The translations under genes and the position numbers were made by a program. A stretch of 32,267 bases of DNA from JBBQRS01 sp038214535 (GTDB taxonomy: Bacteria > Chloroflexota > Anaerolineae > CG2-30-64-16), in assembly GCA_038214535.1 (NCBI GenBank), contig JBBQRS010000050.1, forward strand, positions 1 to 32,267, read 5' to 3'. Under the pieces are notes generated by a model that was not told the origin of the DNA, searched no databases, and saw nothing but the letters and a program-made list of their open reading frames with translations. This document shows, piece after piece, positions 1 through 7,689 of this stretch (position 1 is the stretch's first letter; every line of letters starts with the position of its first letter).

Positions 1-105
1 GGCTACATCCCCACGGTAGATCATACCGTCCCGCCGGATGTGAGCTGGCCGAACTTCAAGCACTACATGGAAAGCAAAGCGAAGCTATTGCGCGGCGAGC
101 TATAA
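1..105 (+). CDS. UROD-family protein, C-terminal fragment
   Basis: Frame 1 is open from the window edge and ends with TAA at 103-105, giving the last 34 residues of a protein. The segment GYIPTVDHTVPPDVSW followed by NFKHYME matches the C-terminal strand and helix of uroporphyrinogen decarboxylase-like proteins (COG0407), where a G-(Y/F)-I-P-x-x-D-H-x-V-P-P-D-V motif is typical. That family includes heme-pathway decarboxylases and corrinoid methyltransferases of the MtaA/MtbA type; the fragment cannot separate them. It is convergent with the acyltransferase gene that ends at 216. Its start and catalytic part lie outside the window. Confidence 0.7.
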   Translation, partial: GYIPTVDHTVPPDVSWPNFKHYMESKAKLLRGEL

Positions 106-117
106 CTCCCGGTTGGT

Positions 118-227
118 GTCTATCCCAAAACTGCCCATCGCTATCCTTCGTAGTGGCGGCTTTAGCCGCTGGGGGGGCGCCACAACGGCTGAAGCCGTTA
201 CTGCAAAGGGAAAGACTATCCGAAAAC
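118..227. repeat. Hairpin repeat, GTAGTGACGGCTTCAGCCGTT family, copy 1
   Basis: An imperfect inverted repeat has its left arm at about 145-170 (CGTAGTGGCGGCTTTAGCCGC) and its right arm at about 184-209 (ACGGCTGAAGCCGTTACTGC). A second copy of the same design is at 20534-20593. It is flanked by two 14-mers in direct orientation, GTCTATCCCAAAAC (118-131) and GACTATCCGAAAAC (214-227); a near-identical 14-mer occurs at 27492-27505. The right 14-mer contains the TAG stop codon (216-218, read on the minus strand) of the acyltransferase gene. It lies between convergent genes and could fold into a terminator-like hairpin, though no T-tract is present. Confidence 0.75.
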
Positions 228-1262
228 GTAACGATATACGCGGCGCGTCGGCAGGCGCGCCGCCCAATTCATCACCGTCAGCGGAACCGTCAGCCCAAGC
301 GCAACCACCACGGGCGCAACCAGGATGGGATAGTTCAGCGCACCGGGGACGGCGGCGGCGATGGCCCACAGCGTCAGATCGAGCACCAGCAGGTGCGTCA
401 GGTAAACGCCGTAAGAGTGCTTCCCCACGGCTTCGAACTGGCGCACCAGCGGGATGGACTGGCGCTGGATGAGGGGCAGAAGCAACACGAAGGGGACGGG
501 GCAAAGATATTTCCCCAGTTCGAACCCCCGCCCCGCGCTGAAATAGAGCGTCGCCAGGACGAACAGCACCACGGTCGCGCCTACCAACACGAAACGCAAG
601 CGCTTCAACACCGGCAGCCACGCGCGCGCGTGCATCCCGTATATCAGTCCCAGCGGAAAATAAATCGCCCACTCGGAGAGCGTGCCGCCGATGATCGGCA
701 GCATCAGCGCGTGCGCCTGGGCCGGGAAGACGAACCCCAGGCTGCCCTTGTGCAGGATGCCGATCAAGAGCAGTTGCAAAATGCCAATCACCGCCAGCAG
801 TAGCAGCCCGCGCCGGCGCGCGGCGATCACCAGCAGCGGCGACACAAGATAAGAGATCAGCAACAGCGGCACGAAGTGATAGGGATACCCGGTCAACAGG
901 TTCTTCGCGTAACCCATCACCCCATAGCGCTCGCCGTAATGTGCGTAAACGAGGGCGTAGAAAATGACCGACCAGATGAGGTACGGCCACAGGATGTGTG
1001 CGACGCTGCGCAGGACGAAACTGCGCGAGAGGCCGGGCGGATCGCCACGGGCCGCGTACGCCACAAATGCCCCGGCGACAAAGAGAAACGTGGGCACGGC
1101 GAAGACGCCCAGATCACGCAGCACCACCAGAATCGCCCCAATAAGGCCGACAGGCGGCGCATAGCCCAACCGCTGACCCGCTTGCAGCGTCAGCGTAATC
1201 GAATGGTTCAACACCATCAGCACGATCGCCAGGCCGCTTAACGCCGGAAACTGACGGTTCAT
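216..1262 (-). CDS. Acyltransferase 3 family membrane protein
   Basis: The 348-residue protein is hydrophobic throughout. It opens with the acyltransferase 3 (OafA/NodX-like) pattern RQFPALSGLAIVLMVLNHS, in which the His of the NH(S) turn is the conserved catalytic-region residue, followed by about nine or ten membrane segments. Members move acyl groups, often acetyl or succinyl, onto sugars, lipids or peptides at the cytoplasmic membrane. Its ATG (1260-1262) shares a base with the TAA of the NadE-like gene (TAATG), so translation is probably coupled and it is the last gene of the operon. The stop TAG lies inside a repeat-associated 14-mer (214-227). The substrate is not evident; the carrier protein and ligase upstream suggest a thioester-borne acyl donor (inference). 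Confidence 0.8.
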   Translation of the reverse strand: MNRQFPALSGLAIVLMVLNHSITLTLQAGQRLGYAPPVGLIGAILVVLRDLGVFAVPTFLFVAGAFVAYAARGDPPGLSRSFVLRSVAHILWPYLIWSVIFYALVYAHYGERYGVMGYAKNLLTGYPYHFVPLLLISYLVSPLLVIAARRRGLLLLAVIGILQLLLIGILHKGSLGFVFPAQAHALMLPIIGGTLSEWAIYFPLGLIYGMHARAWLPVLKRLRFVLVGATVVLFVLATLYFSAGRGFELGKYLCPVPFVLLLPLIQRQSIPLVRQFEAVGKHSYGVYLTHLLVLDLTLWAIAAAVPGALNYPILVAPVVVALGLTVPLTVMNWAARLPTRRVYRYVFG

Positions 1263-2257
1263 TACAGTTCGCCCTCCGTGATATCGAAGCTGATGGCCCC
1301 CCGGCGCAGATAGTCGGTCGTTCGTTCTTTCCGCGTGATGTCTGCGATCACCCGCGACACCTGTTCCGCCGTCAGGCCGAGGCTCGCCGCGATCTCATCC
1401 ACGGGAACGCCGCGCTCGTGGCCGTGCCACACCGTATCCAGGATGGCGAACGGCAAGCGGAAGAAAAACTCCTCCTGGGTGCTGCCCGCGCTGTAGGTAT
1501 CCGAAGTCGGGGTGCGCTCGCGCACCTCGCGCGGGATATCCAGCGCCTCCGCGAGTTGATACACCTGGCTCTTGAAGAGGTGTGCGATCGGCTGCACGTC
1601 CACCCCGCCGTCGCCGTGTTTCACGAAGAAGCCCAGCGCATGTTCGTTCTTGTTGGCCGTCCCCACCACCGCGTAATTGCGCGCCTCGGCGTGATAGTAG
1701 AGCATCGCCATGCGCGTCCGCTGCTTGAGGTTCGACGCCGCGACGATCTGATAGTACTCGCGCGGCGGCATCCGGCGGGTCTGTTCTTCGCCTTCGGGGG
1801 CAACCACCGTCAGATAGAACACGTTCAGCGTGTCCTCGTCCAACAGGTTACCGGGGAGGGTGATCTTGGAAGTCCAGCCCGGCCCGAACTCCGGGAAGAG
1901 CCGGCGGATCGCCTCGTCGCGCCGCGCATAGCAACCGAACCCATCGAGCGCGGCGGTAATCTCCTCGGTGGTGGTCTGCACGCCATAGCGCGCGGCGACC
2001 TCCGTCGCCAGCCGCGCGCTGTCGGGGCTGGAATCGCGCTCGGGCAGCAGCACCCCCAACACCCGCTCCGGCCCCAGCGCCTGCGCGCACAGCGCCAGCA
2101 CCACCGACGAATCCACGCCGCCGCTGATGCCCACCACAGCGCCGCCGCGCCGCAAATCATGATGCACGGCTTGACGCAACGCGGCCGTCAACCGGGCAAC
2201 CTCCGCCGGCGCGTCGAGCTCCAACGCGGCGCGGTTGAAATGTTCCGATCCTGTCAT
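1262..2257 (-). CDS. NadE-like ATP pyrophosphatase (NAD synthase family)
   Basis: The 331-residue protein has the N-type ATP pyrophosphatase loop SGGVDSS at residues 45-51 and the NadE signatures GTANKNEHALGFFVKHGDGG and PIAHLFKSQV. It has no glutaminase domain, so it should use ammonia or be fed by a partner amidotransferase. Canonical enzymes adenylate NaAD and amidate it to NAD. The region after PTSD (SDTYSAGSTQEEFFF) differs from the usual Gln/Asp-rich NadE ending, and the gene sits in an acyl-carrier/amidotransferase operon rather than with NAD genes. A dedicated amide-forming role in the pathway is therefore possible (inference), though housekeeping NAD synthesis cannot be excluded. Its ATG overlaps the asparagine-synthase stop (ATGA, 2254-2257). 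Confidence 0.75.
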   Translation of the reverse strand: MTGSEHFNRAALELDAPAEVARLTAALRQAVHHDLRRGGAVVGISGGVDSSVVLALCAQALGPERVLGVLLPERDSSPDSARLATEVAARYGVQTTTEEITAALDGFGCYARRDEAIRRLFPEFGPGWTSKITLPGNLLDEDTLNVFYLTVVAPEGEEQTRRMPPREYYQIVAASNLKQRTRMAMLYYHAEARNYAVVGTANKNEHALGFFVKHGDGGVDVQPIAHLFKSQVYQLAEALDIPREVRERTPTSDTYSAGSTQEEFFFRLPFAILDTVWHGHERGVPVDEIAASLGLTAEQVSRVIADITRKERTTDYLRRGAISFDITEGEL

Positions 2258-4230
2258 ACCTGTTCACTCGCTTCCTGGGTGCGATCTACAACGTTGAGGC
2301 GCGGATGGGCAACGGGCGCGCGGGGGCTAAAGTCTTTGACGAACTGCCGGTACACCAGTTGCGTTGACAGGATGCCCGCCAGCGCCATGTCCTCCACCTC
2401 GCTGAGCGACCGACCCGAAGCAGCCTTGCGCGTCAACTGTTCCACCGCCGCAGGCAGGAAGAGATCGCTTTCCGCGATCGCGCCGGGCGAGAGCAGTTCC
2501 GCCACGTAGTCGGGCGCGCCCGCGCCGAAGAAGCCGGCATGAATCGGCGCACGGTAGGGGCGCTTCGGGCGCCGCCAGATTTCCTCCGGCAGATGTTTGC
2601 TGGCAACTCGCCGCAACAGCCACTTTTCCATCAAACCCCGCAGCTTGACTCCCGGCGGCAACCGGTTACAGAACTCTACCACGCGGAAGTCCAGGAACGG
2701 GTAGCGCCCCTCCACCGAGTGCGCCATCGCCACACGGTCGCCCTGCGACGAGAGGAGATACTGCGACAGGAAGATCGTCATCTCCAGGTATTGCGCTTGC
2801 CCCAGCGCCGGCCACGTGGCGAAATCCGCGGGCAGTGTAATATCGTCGGCCCACGGCTGCGCCGCGTCCTCACCGGCTGTGGATTTCAGGAAACGGCGGT
2901 TGCGCCCGGTGTTCGACCAGCGCAACGCATGCGAATAGTACGGCGAGCCGGTCGTCTCCAGATCGCGCCGGAAGAAGGCGTTCAGATACGCGTTGCCCGC
3001 CCGGCTCAGGCCGCCGATATCCGGGTAGAGCCGTTTGAGCAGTAATGGCCGCATCTCCGAATCCGGGTTGCGCGCCCAGAACCGCCGGATCGTCATCTCC
3101 TTGAAGATATCATAGCCCGCCAGCACCTCATCCGCCCCTTCGCCCGTCACCACAACCTTCAGGCCGTGTTCGTTGACCAGTTGCGACAACATGAAGAGCG
3201 GCGCGGGGGCCGTGCGCAGGATGGGCGTCTCGGTGTGCCAGATCACGTCCGGGAAAACGCGCCCCACGTCGGCATCGCTGCACGTCACGACGTGGTGCTG
3301 TGTCCCCAGATATTCCGCCATCCGATATTGGAAGGCGCTCTCATCGAAGTCTGGGTTCTCGAACGCGATGGAGAAGGTTTCGAGCCGGCTATCGGTATAG
3401 TCGCGCACGATTGCCGTCGTCAGCGACGAATCGAGGCCGCCGCTGAGATATGCGCCCACCGGCACATCGGCACGCATCCGCAGGCGCGCGGCGTCAATCA
3501 ACAGAGCTTCCAGTTCCTCCGCATAGTCGGCTTCCGGGCAACCCTCTTCCGGTGTGAAGTCGGGCCGCCAGTAGGTTTCGATTTGCAACTCGCCCTGCGC
3601 CGCCAGCAGATAGTTGCCGGGCGGCAGCTCGCGCACGCCGCGGAACGCGGTAGTCGGCGTGAGGGTGCTCCAATAGGTGAAAACCTGCTCCACCGCGCGG
3701 GGATCAAGCTCGGCGCGGACGCCCGGATAGGCCAGCAGCGCCTTCACCTCGGAGCCAAAGAGCAACCGGCCATCGCTAATTGTATAAAAGAGAGGACGAA
3801 TTCCCAGCCGGTCGCGCGCCAGGAAGAGGCTTTGCGCCTTCACATCCCAGATCGCCAGCGCGTACTGGCCGTTGAGATGCCGCAAACAATCGGGGCCATA
3901 TTCTTCGTAGAGGTGGACGATGACCTCGGTGTCGCTCTGCGTGGTAAAATGGTGGCCGCGCGCTTCGAGTTGTGGGCGCAGCTCCACGTAATTAAAAATC
4001 TCGCCATTATAGACGATCCAGAGCGAGCCGTCCTCGTTGCTGATCGGCTGGTCGCCACGGGCCAGGTCAATGATGCTGAGGCGCGCGCTGCCCAGACCGA
4101 CCCTGTCATCCCGGTAGACGCCGTAGCCGTCCGGCCCGCGATGCTGCAACGTCCCCAGCATCCGCAGCAGGACGTCACGATCCGGCGCGGGCTGCTCGGT
4201 CCGGTTGAGAACGCCTACAATGCCGCACAT
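2254..4230 (-). CDS. Glutamine-dependent asparagine synthase-like amidotransferase
   Basis: I chose the start that leaves Cys2 at the N-terminus (MCGIVGV), because class II glutaminases need a free N-terminal cysteine; an in-frame upstream extension of 28 residues is open but would bury it. The 658-residue product has the glutaminase domain at about 2-190 (RGPDG at 31-35, YNGEIFNY at 74-81) and the synthetase domain from about 235, with the ATP loop SGGLDSS at 263-269 and GEGADEVLAGY at 363-373. This is AsnB architecture, and the protein is somewhat longer than E. coli AsnB (554 aa). AsnB paralogs with acyl ligases and carrier proteins occur in exosortase A-associated and other surface-polymer loci, where the true acceptor is unknown. 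It lies 19 nt after the ligase gene and overlaps the NadE-like gene, so it probably amidates a pathway intermediate. Confidence 0.85.
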   Translation of the reverse strand: MCGIVGVLNRTEQPAPDRDVLLRMLGTLQHRGPDGYGVYRDDRVGLGSARLSIIDLARGDQPISNEDGSLWIVYNGEIFNYVELRPQLEARGHHFTTQSDTEVIVHLYEEYGPDCLRHLNGQYALAIWDVKAQSLFLARDRLGIRPLFYTISDGRLLFGSEVKALLAYPGVRAELDPRAVEQVFTYWSTLTPTTAFRGVRELPPGNYLLAAQGELQIETYWRPDFTPEEGCPEADYAEELEALLIDAARLRMRADVPVGAYLSGGLDSSLTTAIVRDYTDSRLETFSIAFENPDFDESAFQYRMAEYLGTQHHVVTCSDADVGRVFPDVIWHTETPILRTAPAPLFMLSQLVNEHGLKVVVTGEGADEVLAGYDIFKEMTIRRFWARNPDSEMRPLLLKRLYPDIGGLSRAGNAYLNAFFRRDLETTGSPYYSHALRWSNTGRNRRFLKSTAGEDAAQPWADDITLPADFATWPALGQAQYLEMTIFLSQYLLSSQGDRVAMAHSVEGRYPFLDFRVVEFCNRLPPGVKLRGLMEKWLLRRVASKHLPEEIWRRPKRPYRAPIHAGFFGAGAPDYVAELLSPGAIAESDLFLPAAVEQLTRKAASGRSLSEVEDMALAGILSTQLVYRQFVKDFSPRAPVAHPRLNVVDRTQEASEQV

Positions 4231-4249
4231 GAATGTGTTCGCCTTGCGA

Positions 4250-5785
4250 TCACGCCAGCCCCGTTTTCTTGATCTTGCCCGATTCCGTCTTGGGAAGCTC
4301 CGCCAAAAACGCAACCTGCTGCGGAACCATGAAGTCTTCCAGATTAGCCCGGCAATGCGCCAGCACCGCCGCGGCCGTCAGATCGCGGCCATCGGTCACG
4401 ATAAACGCCTTGATCGCTTCACCCAGCACAGGGTCGGGCACACCGATCACAGCCGCTTCCGTGACCCCATCCAACGCATACAAAATATTCTCGACCTCTT
4501 TCGGCGCGACCTTCTCGCCGCGGCTCTTGATGATGTCGTCCTTGCGGGCGACGAAATAGAGATAGCCCTCATCATCGACGCGGAACAGATCGCCGGAATA
4601 GCACACGCGCTCGCCGGGCAGCGGGCCGGGCCGATAGCGCCGGGCCGTGGCGTCCGGGTCGCCCCAATAGCCGCGCATCACGTGCCGCCCGCGGATCACC
4701 AGTTCGCCTACGGCCCCCGGCCCCAGCCGCTTCCCGGCTTCATCCTCCACCCACACCTCCGTGCCCGGAATCGCGATGCCCACCGAGCCGGGGCGTACGT
4801 CAAGCTGCTCCGGCGGCAAATACAACGTCCGCTTGGTCTCGGTCAGCCCGTACATCGAATAGAGCGTGACACCGGGAAACGCCCCGCGCAGCGCCTCAAT
4901 GTGGCTGGTGGGCAGAGCCGCCGCCGTGTTGCTCAGGTAGCGCAGGCTGGAGAGATCGTATTGGCTCAAGTCGTGCTTGAGCAGGACCGCGAAAATGGTG
5001 GGCACGCCCGGCAGCCCCGTCACGCGCTCCGCTTCGATCCGCTGCAACGTCGCCGCCGGATACGCGAAGCCTTTTTCCAGCACCAGCGTCCCACCGAATC
5101 GGAAGGTCATCAACAACTGATACAGCCCGTAATCGAACGCGAGAGGCAACAGCCCGATGACGATATCCGCTTCGGTGTTTTCGAGATAGGAAATGATCGA
5201 GTCGCTGGCGAAAACCACGTTGCTGTGATCCGACATCACGCCCTTCGGTTCGCCGGTGCTGCCACTCGTATAGATCAGGCACGCGAGGTCGAGGTCAATG
5301 TTCACCGGTTCGGGCCGCCTGGGCGAACCGTGCGCCTGAATTTGCTCGTACCACAGAACATCTGCGCCAGTTGCCGAATCCGCCGGCGCGCCGGTCATAA
5401 TAATGATGATGCCGGGTGCGGACAGCTTACCACTCTCGCGGAGACGCAACGCCAGCGCGCGATGCCGCGCGCCGGTGATCAGCGCACTCGCGGCACAGTT
5501 GCTCACCATATACGCCAGCTTGGCTTCCTTCGTAGCCGCGTTGGCGACCACGAACACGCCGCCGGCCTTCAGCACCCCGAAAATTGCGACCACCGCCTCG
5601 ACACAGTTCGGCAGGTAGATCACCGCGCGATCCCCGCGCCGGAACCCGGCGGTGCGCAGCGCGTTCGCAAGGCGATTGGCCTGGGCGTCCACATCGCGGT
5701 ACGTCAGCCGACGGTCGTCGCACACCAGACACGTCTTAGCGGGCAAGCGTTCAGCGCTTCGTTCGAGAAATTCCTGGACCAGCAT
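4250..5785 (-). CDS. AMP-forming acyl-CoA/acyl-ACP ligase
   Basis: The 511-residue adenylate-forming enzyme shows motif YTSGSTGEPKG at 172-182, YGLTE at 312-316, SGDL with Asp399, the hinge region RKDDIIKSRGEKVAPKEVE near 414-432 and the catalytic lysine in ESGKIKK (Lys504). Such enzymes activate a carboxylic acid with ATP and pass it to CoA or a phosphopantetheine arm. The carrier protein gene next door suggests loading of that ACP (inference). Start choice: an ATG at 5818 overlaps the ACP stop (TGATG), but a strong GGAGGGG lies 8 nt before the ATG at 5785, giving MLVQEFLERS, which fits the usual family N-terminus better. It resembles exosortase A-associated ligases (TIGR03098-like) in context, but no exosortase is seen here. 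Confidence 0.85.
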   Translation of the reverse strand: MLVQEFLERSAERLPAKTCLVCDDRRLTYRDVDAQANRLANALRTAGFRRGDRAVIYLPNCVEAVVAIFGVLKAGGVFVVANAATKEAKLAYMVSNCAASALITGARHRALALRLRESGKLSAPGIIIIMTGAPADSATGADVLWYEQIQAHGSPRRPEPVNIDLDLACLIYTSGSTGEPKGVMSDHSNVVFASDSIISYLENTEADIVIGLLPLAFDYGLYQLLMTFRFGGTLVLEKGFAYPAATLQRIEAERVTGLPGVPTIFAVLLKHDLSQYDLSSLRYLSNTAAALPTSHIEALRGAFPGVTLYSMYGLTETKRTLYLPPEQLDVRPGSVGIAIPGTEVWVEDEAGKRLGPGAVGELVIRGRHVMRGYWGDPDATARRYRPGPLPGERVCYSGDLFRVDDEGYLYFVARKDDIIKSRGEKVAPKEVENILYALDGVTEAAVIGVPDPVLGEAIKAFIVTDGRDLTAAAVLAHCRANLEDFMVPQQVAFLAELPKTESGKIKKTGLA

Positions 5786-5817
5786 CGGTTTCCCCTCCAA
5801 CCGGGATGCCTTCAGCA

Positions 5818-6072
5818 TCAGGCGGCGGGTTGCTTGCCCCGCACATACGCCGCGAGCCGGGCCACCGAATCGAAGTTGTCGGGTACAATGTCACGATCGT
5901 CCACTTTCAGCCCATAGCGTTCTTCGACGAAGTTCACGAGTTCGAGGACGTTCATCGAATCCACGATCCCCTGATCGAGGAACGAGATGTCATCGGCATA
6001 GGGGTAGTCATTGCCGGTAAAGAGGATATTCTGTGCGATATACGTACGAATCTGTTTTTCCACCGAATCCAT
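5818..6072 (-). CDS. Acyl carrier protein
   Basis: This 84-residue acidic protein contains GIVDSMNVLELV, where Ser39 of the DSM motif is the expected 4'-phosphopantetheine site. The length and helical pattern fit a free-standing ACP/PCP. The start at 6072 (MDSVEKQIRT) is set by a good ribosome site, GGCGGAG, 5 nt upstream; the reading frame is open much further upstream, but that part runs through the promoter and an intergenic hairpin and is not protein-like. It is the first gene of the five-gene minus-strand operon and likely carries the substrate activated by the following ligase. It is divergent from typical fatty-acid AcpP (DSL motif), consistent with a specialised pathway. Confidence 0.85.
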   Translation of the reverse strand: MDSVEKQIRTYIAQNILFTGNDYPYADDISFLDQGIVDSMNVLELVNFVEERYGLKVDDRDIVPDNFDSVARLAAYVRGKQPAA

Positions 6073-6106
6073 GCCAACTCCGCCCTTTATGTGAATCTGC
6101 AACCAA

Positions 6107-6129
6107 CTCGCGCGATAAGTTCGCGCGAG
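6107..6129 (-). other. 5'-UTR stem-loop upstream of the ACP operon
   Basis: A perfect 9-bp stem (CTCGCGCGA / TCGCGCGAG) with a 5-nt loop lies between the predicted start of transcription (about 6138) and the ACP ribosome binding site. It may stabilise the mRNA or act as an operator; nothing in the sequence distinguishes these. Confidence 0.5.
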
Positions 6130-6144
6130 CATAACAATACGGTC

Positions 6145-6153
6145 ATTATAACA
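6145..6153 (-). promoter_or_regulatory. Extended -10 promoter of the ACP-ligase-AsnB-NadE-acyltransferase operon
   Basis: The minus strand reads TG-T-TATAAT here, an extended -10 box with a consensus hexamer. No convincing -35 box is found 16-18 nt upstream, which is common for extended -10 promoters. The start of transcription would be near 6138, leaving a leader of about 65 nt. Confidence 0.5.
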
Positions 6154-6200
6154 CTGGATACGTATTTGTGTGTGTCTTGTATTTCTTTTGCCGCAAACTC

Positions 6201-6238
6201 CTTGTGGAGTGCACATCTGAGGATGTGCACTCCACAAG
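6201..6238. repeat. Perfect 17-bp palindromic hairpin, CATCCTCAGATG core
   Basis: The arms CTTGTGGAGTGCACATC and GATGTGCACTCCACAAG pair perfectly around a 4-nt loop (6218-6221). On the minus strand the centre reads ACATC-CTCA-GATGT, the same CATCCTCAGATG core seen twice at 21662-21723, so it belongs to a dispersed family. It lies 16 nt downstream of the SGNH-like gene and upstream of the ACP promoter, where it could end transcription, but there is no T-tract. Confidence 0.75.
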
Positions 6239-6254
6239 AGGAATGGATGGCTCG

Positions 6255-7322
6255 TTAGCGCAGTAACATCGGCAAGTAGGCCCGATTGGGGCCGGCCGGC
6301 GGTCGTGGGGTCGGCGTCGCGGTGCGGGTTGGCGTCGCGGTCACCGCTACCGTTGGCGGCGGCGCGCCGGGGTTCCATCCCGAAAGCTGCGCCATCAGCA
6401 CCCAGAACGCCTTGGCGACGCGAATCTTGCCAATGGAGATGCTACCCAGGTGCCCGCCGTCCACCTCGGTCGTGTAGTATTGGCAGATGGCCGGGAGGTT
6501 CACCCCGTCATCAGGGTAGTTTTCGCTTTCGGTTCCGCTATCATAAGGTTGCCCGTCCCGATTGTCGTAGCATGGCTTCCCGCCGGGGTCATGCGAGAGA
6601 ATATCGGCCACGTCGAACAGCGGCTTGCCGTGATCTCTGGCGTACTGCCGCATCTGATTGTTGAACGATTCGGCCTCCGGCGACCCAATGGATCGCGATA
6701 GGCTGGTCGTCCAGTAGATGAACTCCATCTCGGGGTGCGCCGCTTCAAAGGCTTCCAGGTCATACACGTCCAGCTTGTTGTTATTATCCCAGAAGAAACC
6801 GCCGGGCCGATTCGCAATACCCGAACCCTGCATCACTTCGAGATAGCTGAACTGGTAGGAAACAACTTTATATTCTCCGAGATGCCCATTCACGTGATCG
6901 AAGAAGCAGCCGACTTCCGTGCTCCAATCCGAGCAGCCGCCGGGCCAAAAGACGAAATCCCAGTTGGCGCGGCTGTAACCGCCGGGGCGACTCCAGTTCA
7001 GGTCGTCACGGCTCACCGAGAAGCGCGGGTCGGGGTGTTCCCAGCGCACGCAGTGATTCTTGGCCTGCTCATCCGTGGGGAAGCTCAGACAGTCCAGACC
7101 CTCGCTGATGTTGCCGCCCACGGAGCGATCCATGTAGAGCATCGAGGTTGCCTGCGCGGCGAGGAGATAGTTTTCGGGGATTTGCTCGAACAGTGCGACC
7201 GAATTGTGGTCGGCGACGATGATCGGCGCCTGCGGGAGGGCAGACGGCTGCGTGTTAGCGTAGGCCGGTATCGTTGCGGTCAGCAAGAGCAAGCCCAGCG
7301 CGAGAATCCTTAAGGTTGACAC
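6255..7322 (-). CDS. Secreted SGNH/GDSL-hydrolase-like protein with YLPMLLR tail
   Basis: The GTG start at 7322 is preceded by AAGGAGA with 6-nt spacing. It gives a 355-residue protein with a signal peptide (STLRILALGLLLLTATIPAYA, cleavage probably after Ala22). The open frame continues upstream through the selC tRNA, so longer versions are rejected. The mature part has SMLYMDRSVGGN (about 60-71), where the Ser may correspond to SGNH block I, and a late DGGHLG that could be the Asp-His block V; assignment to the SGNH fold is tentative. The C-terminus is a Thr/Pro-rich linker (TATPTRTATPTP) ending in YLPMLLR, a tail style I recall from many secreted Chloroflexota proteins. Seven or more cysteines suggest disulfides. 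Substrate unknown. Confidence 0.6.
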   Translation of the reverse strand: MSTLRILALGLLLLTATIPAYANTQPSALPQAPIIVADHNSVALFEQIPENYLLAAQATSMLYMDRSVGGNISEGLDCLSFPTDEQAKNHCVRWEHPDPRFSVSRDDLNWSRPGGYSRANWDFVFWPGGCSDWSTEVGCFFDHVNGHLGEYKVVSYQFSYLEVMQGSGIANRPGGFFWDNNNKLDVYDLEAFEAAHPEMEFIYWTTSLSRSIGSPEAESFNNQMRQYARDHGKPLFDVADILSHDPGGKPCYDNRDGQPYDSGTESENYPDDGVNLPAICQYYTTEVDGGHLGSISIGKIRVAKAFWVLMAQLSGWNPGAPPPTVAVTATPTRTATPTPRPPAGPNRAYLPMLLR

Positions 7323-7360
7323 AAAGCGTCTCCTTGTAAGAAATTTTGTCGCTGTTACGC

Positions 7361-7396
7361 AAAATTCCCCGGGGAGGCTGACATCCCCGGGAATTT
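7361..7396 (-). terminator. Terminator-like hairpin downstream of selC
   Basis: On the minus strand AAATTCCCGGGGA pairs with TCCCCGGGGAATTT (one bulged G) across an 8-nt loop, 9 nt after the tRNA 3' end. The arm ends in TTTT before GCG, a short T-run. It probably ends the selC transcript before the SGNH-like gene and may also shape that gene's leader. Confidence 0.55.
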
Positions 7397-7404
7397 GTTG
7401 CCAG

Positions 7405-7498
7405 CGGGAGTGGATGGGAGTCGAACCCACCCGGGCCGGGATCACCGCCCCGCACCAGTTTTGAAGACTGGGGCCGCCACCAGGCGACAACCACCCCC
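7405..7498 (-). tRNA. selC: tRNA-Sec (anticodon UCA)
   Basis: The minus strand folds as a selenocysteine tRNA. It has an 8-bp acceptor stem (GGGGGTGG with CCACTCCC, one G-U pair), a 6-bp D-stem with the 4-nt loop TGGT, an anticodon arm CCAGT-CTTCAAA-ACTGG with anticodon TCA, a long GC-rich variable arm, and a T-arm GTGGG-TTCGACT-CCCAT. The 8+5 acceptor/T geometry and long D-stem are the features that set tRNA-Sec apart from tRNA-Ser. The discriminator is G, and CCA is not encoded (CTGG follows). It implies SelA, SelB, SelD and at least one selenoprotein elsewhere in the genome; none is recognisable in this window. Confidence 0.93.
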
Positions 7499-7539
7499 AT
7501 AGCGGCGCAGAAGACTGCACGCGACGAACAATGCTGTAG

Positions 7540-7568
7540 ATGATATGCGGAATAGCGGCGCGGGTCAA
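7540..7568 (-). promoter_or_regulatory. selC promoter
   Basis: TTGACC (7563-7568), a 17-nt spacer and TATCAT (7540-7545) on the minus strand form a good sigma-70 type promoter. Transcription would start near 7533, about 35 nt before the mature tRNA 5' end. Confidence 0.6.
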
Positions 7569-7591
7569 ATGACCAGGAGTTCCAAATGTGC

Positions 7592-7666
7592 CTGGAGTCG
7601 AGGCTTCAGCCGGTTTCTTGCGGCAATGGGAATCATGCACGCAACCGGCTAAAGCCTCCAGTCCAG
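7592..7666. repeat. Imperfect inverted repeat, GGCTTCAGCCGGTT type
   Basis: The left arm at 7592-7615 and the right arm at 7643-7666 match at about 20 of 24 positions (core GAGGCTTCAGCCGGTT against GAGGCTTTAGCCGGTT). It lies between the end of the PHP/AlbA_2 gene and the selC promoter. Its GGCTTCAGCC core resembles the hairpins at 145-209 and 20534-20593, but the flanks differ. Confidence 0.65.
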
Positions 7667-7689
7667 TGTCCGCGGTTTATCCCCGGAGT

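Noticed and set aside
4231..4314. 28-residue extension of the asparagine-synthase-like protein
   Set aside because: It would move the catalytic Cys away from the N-terminus and overlaps the end of the ligase gene.
4205..5917. 570-codon plus-strand frame opposite the acyl ligase
   Set aside because: The minus-strand ligase has all adenylation motifs; the antisense frame has none.
7323..7640. N-terminal extension of the SGNH-like protein
   Set aside because: It would translate through the selC tRNA and its promoter, and a GTG with a good ribosome site and signal peptide lies at 7322.
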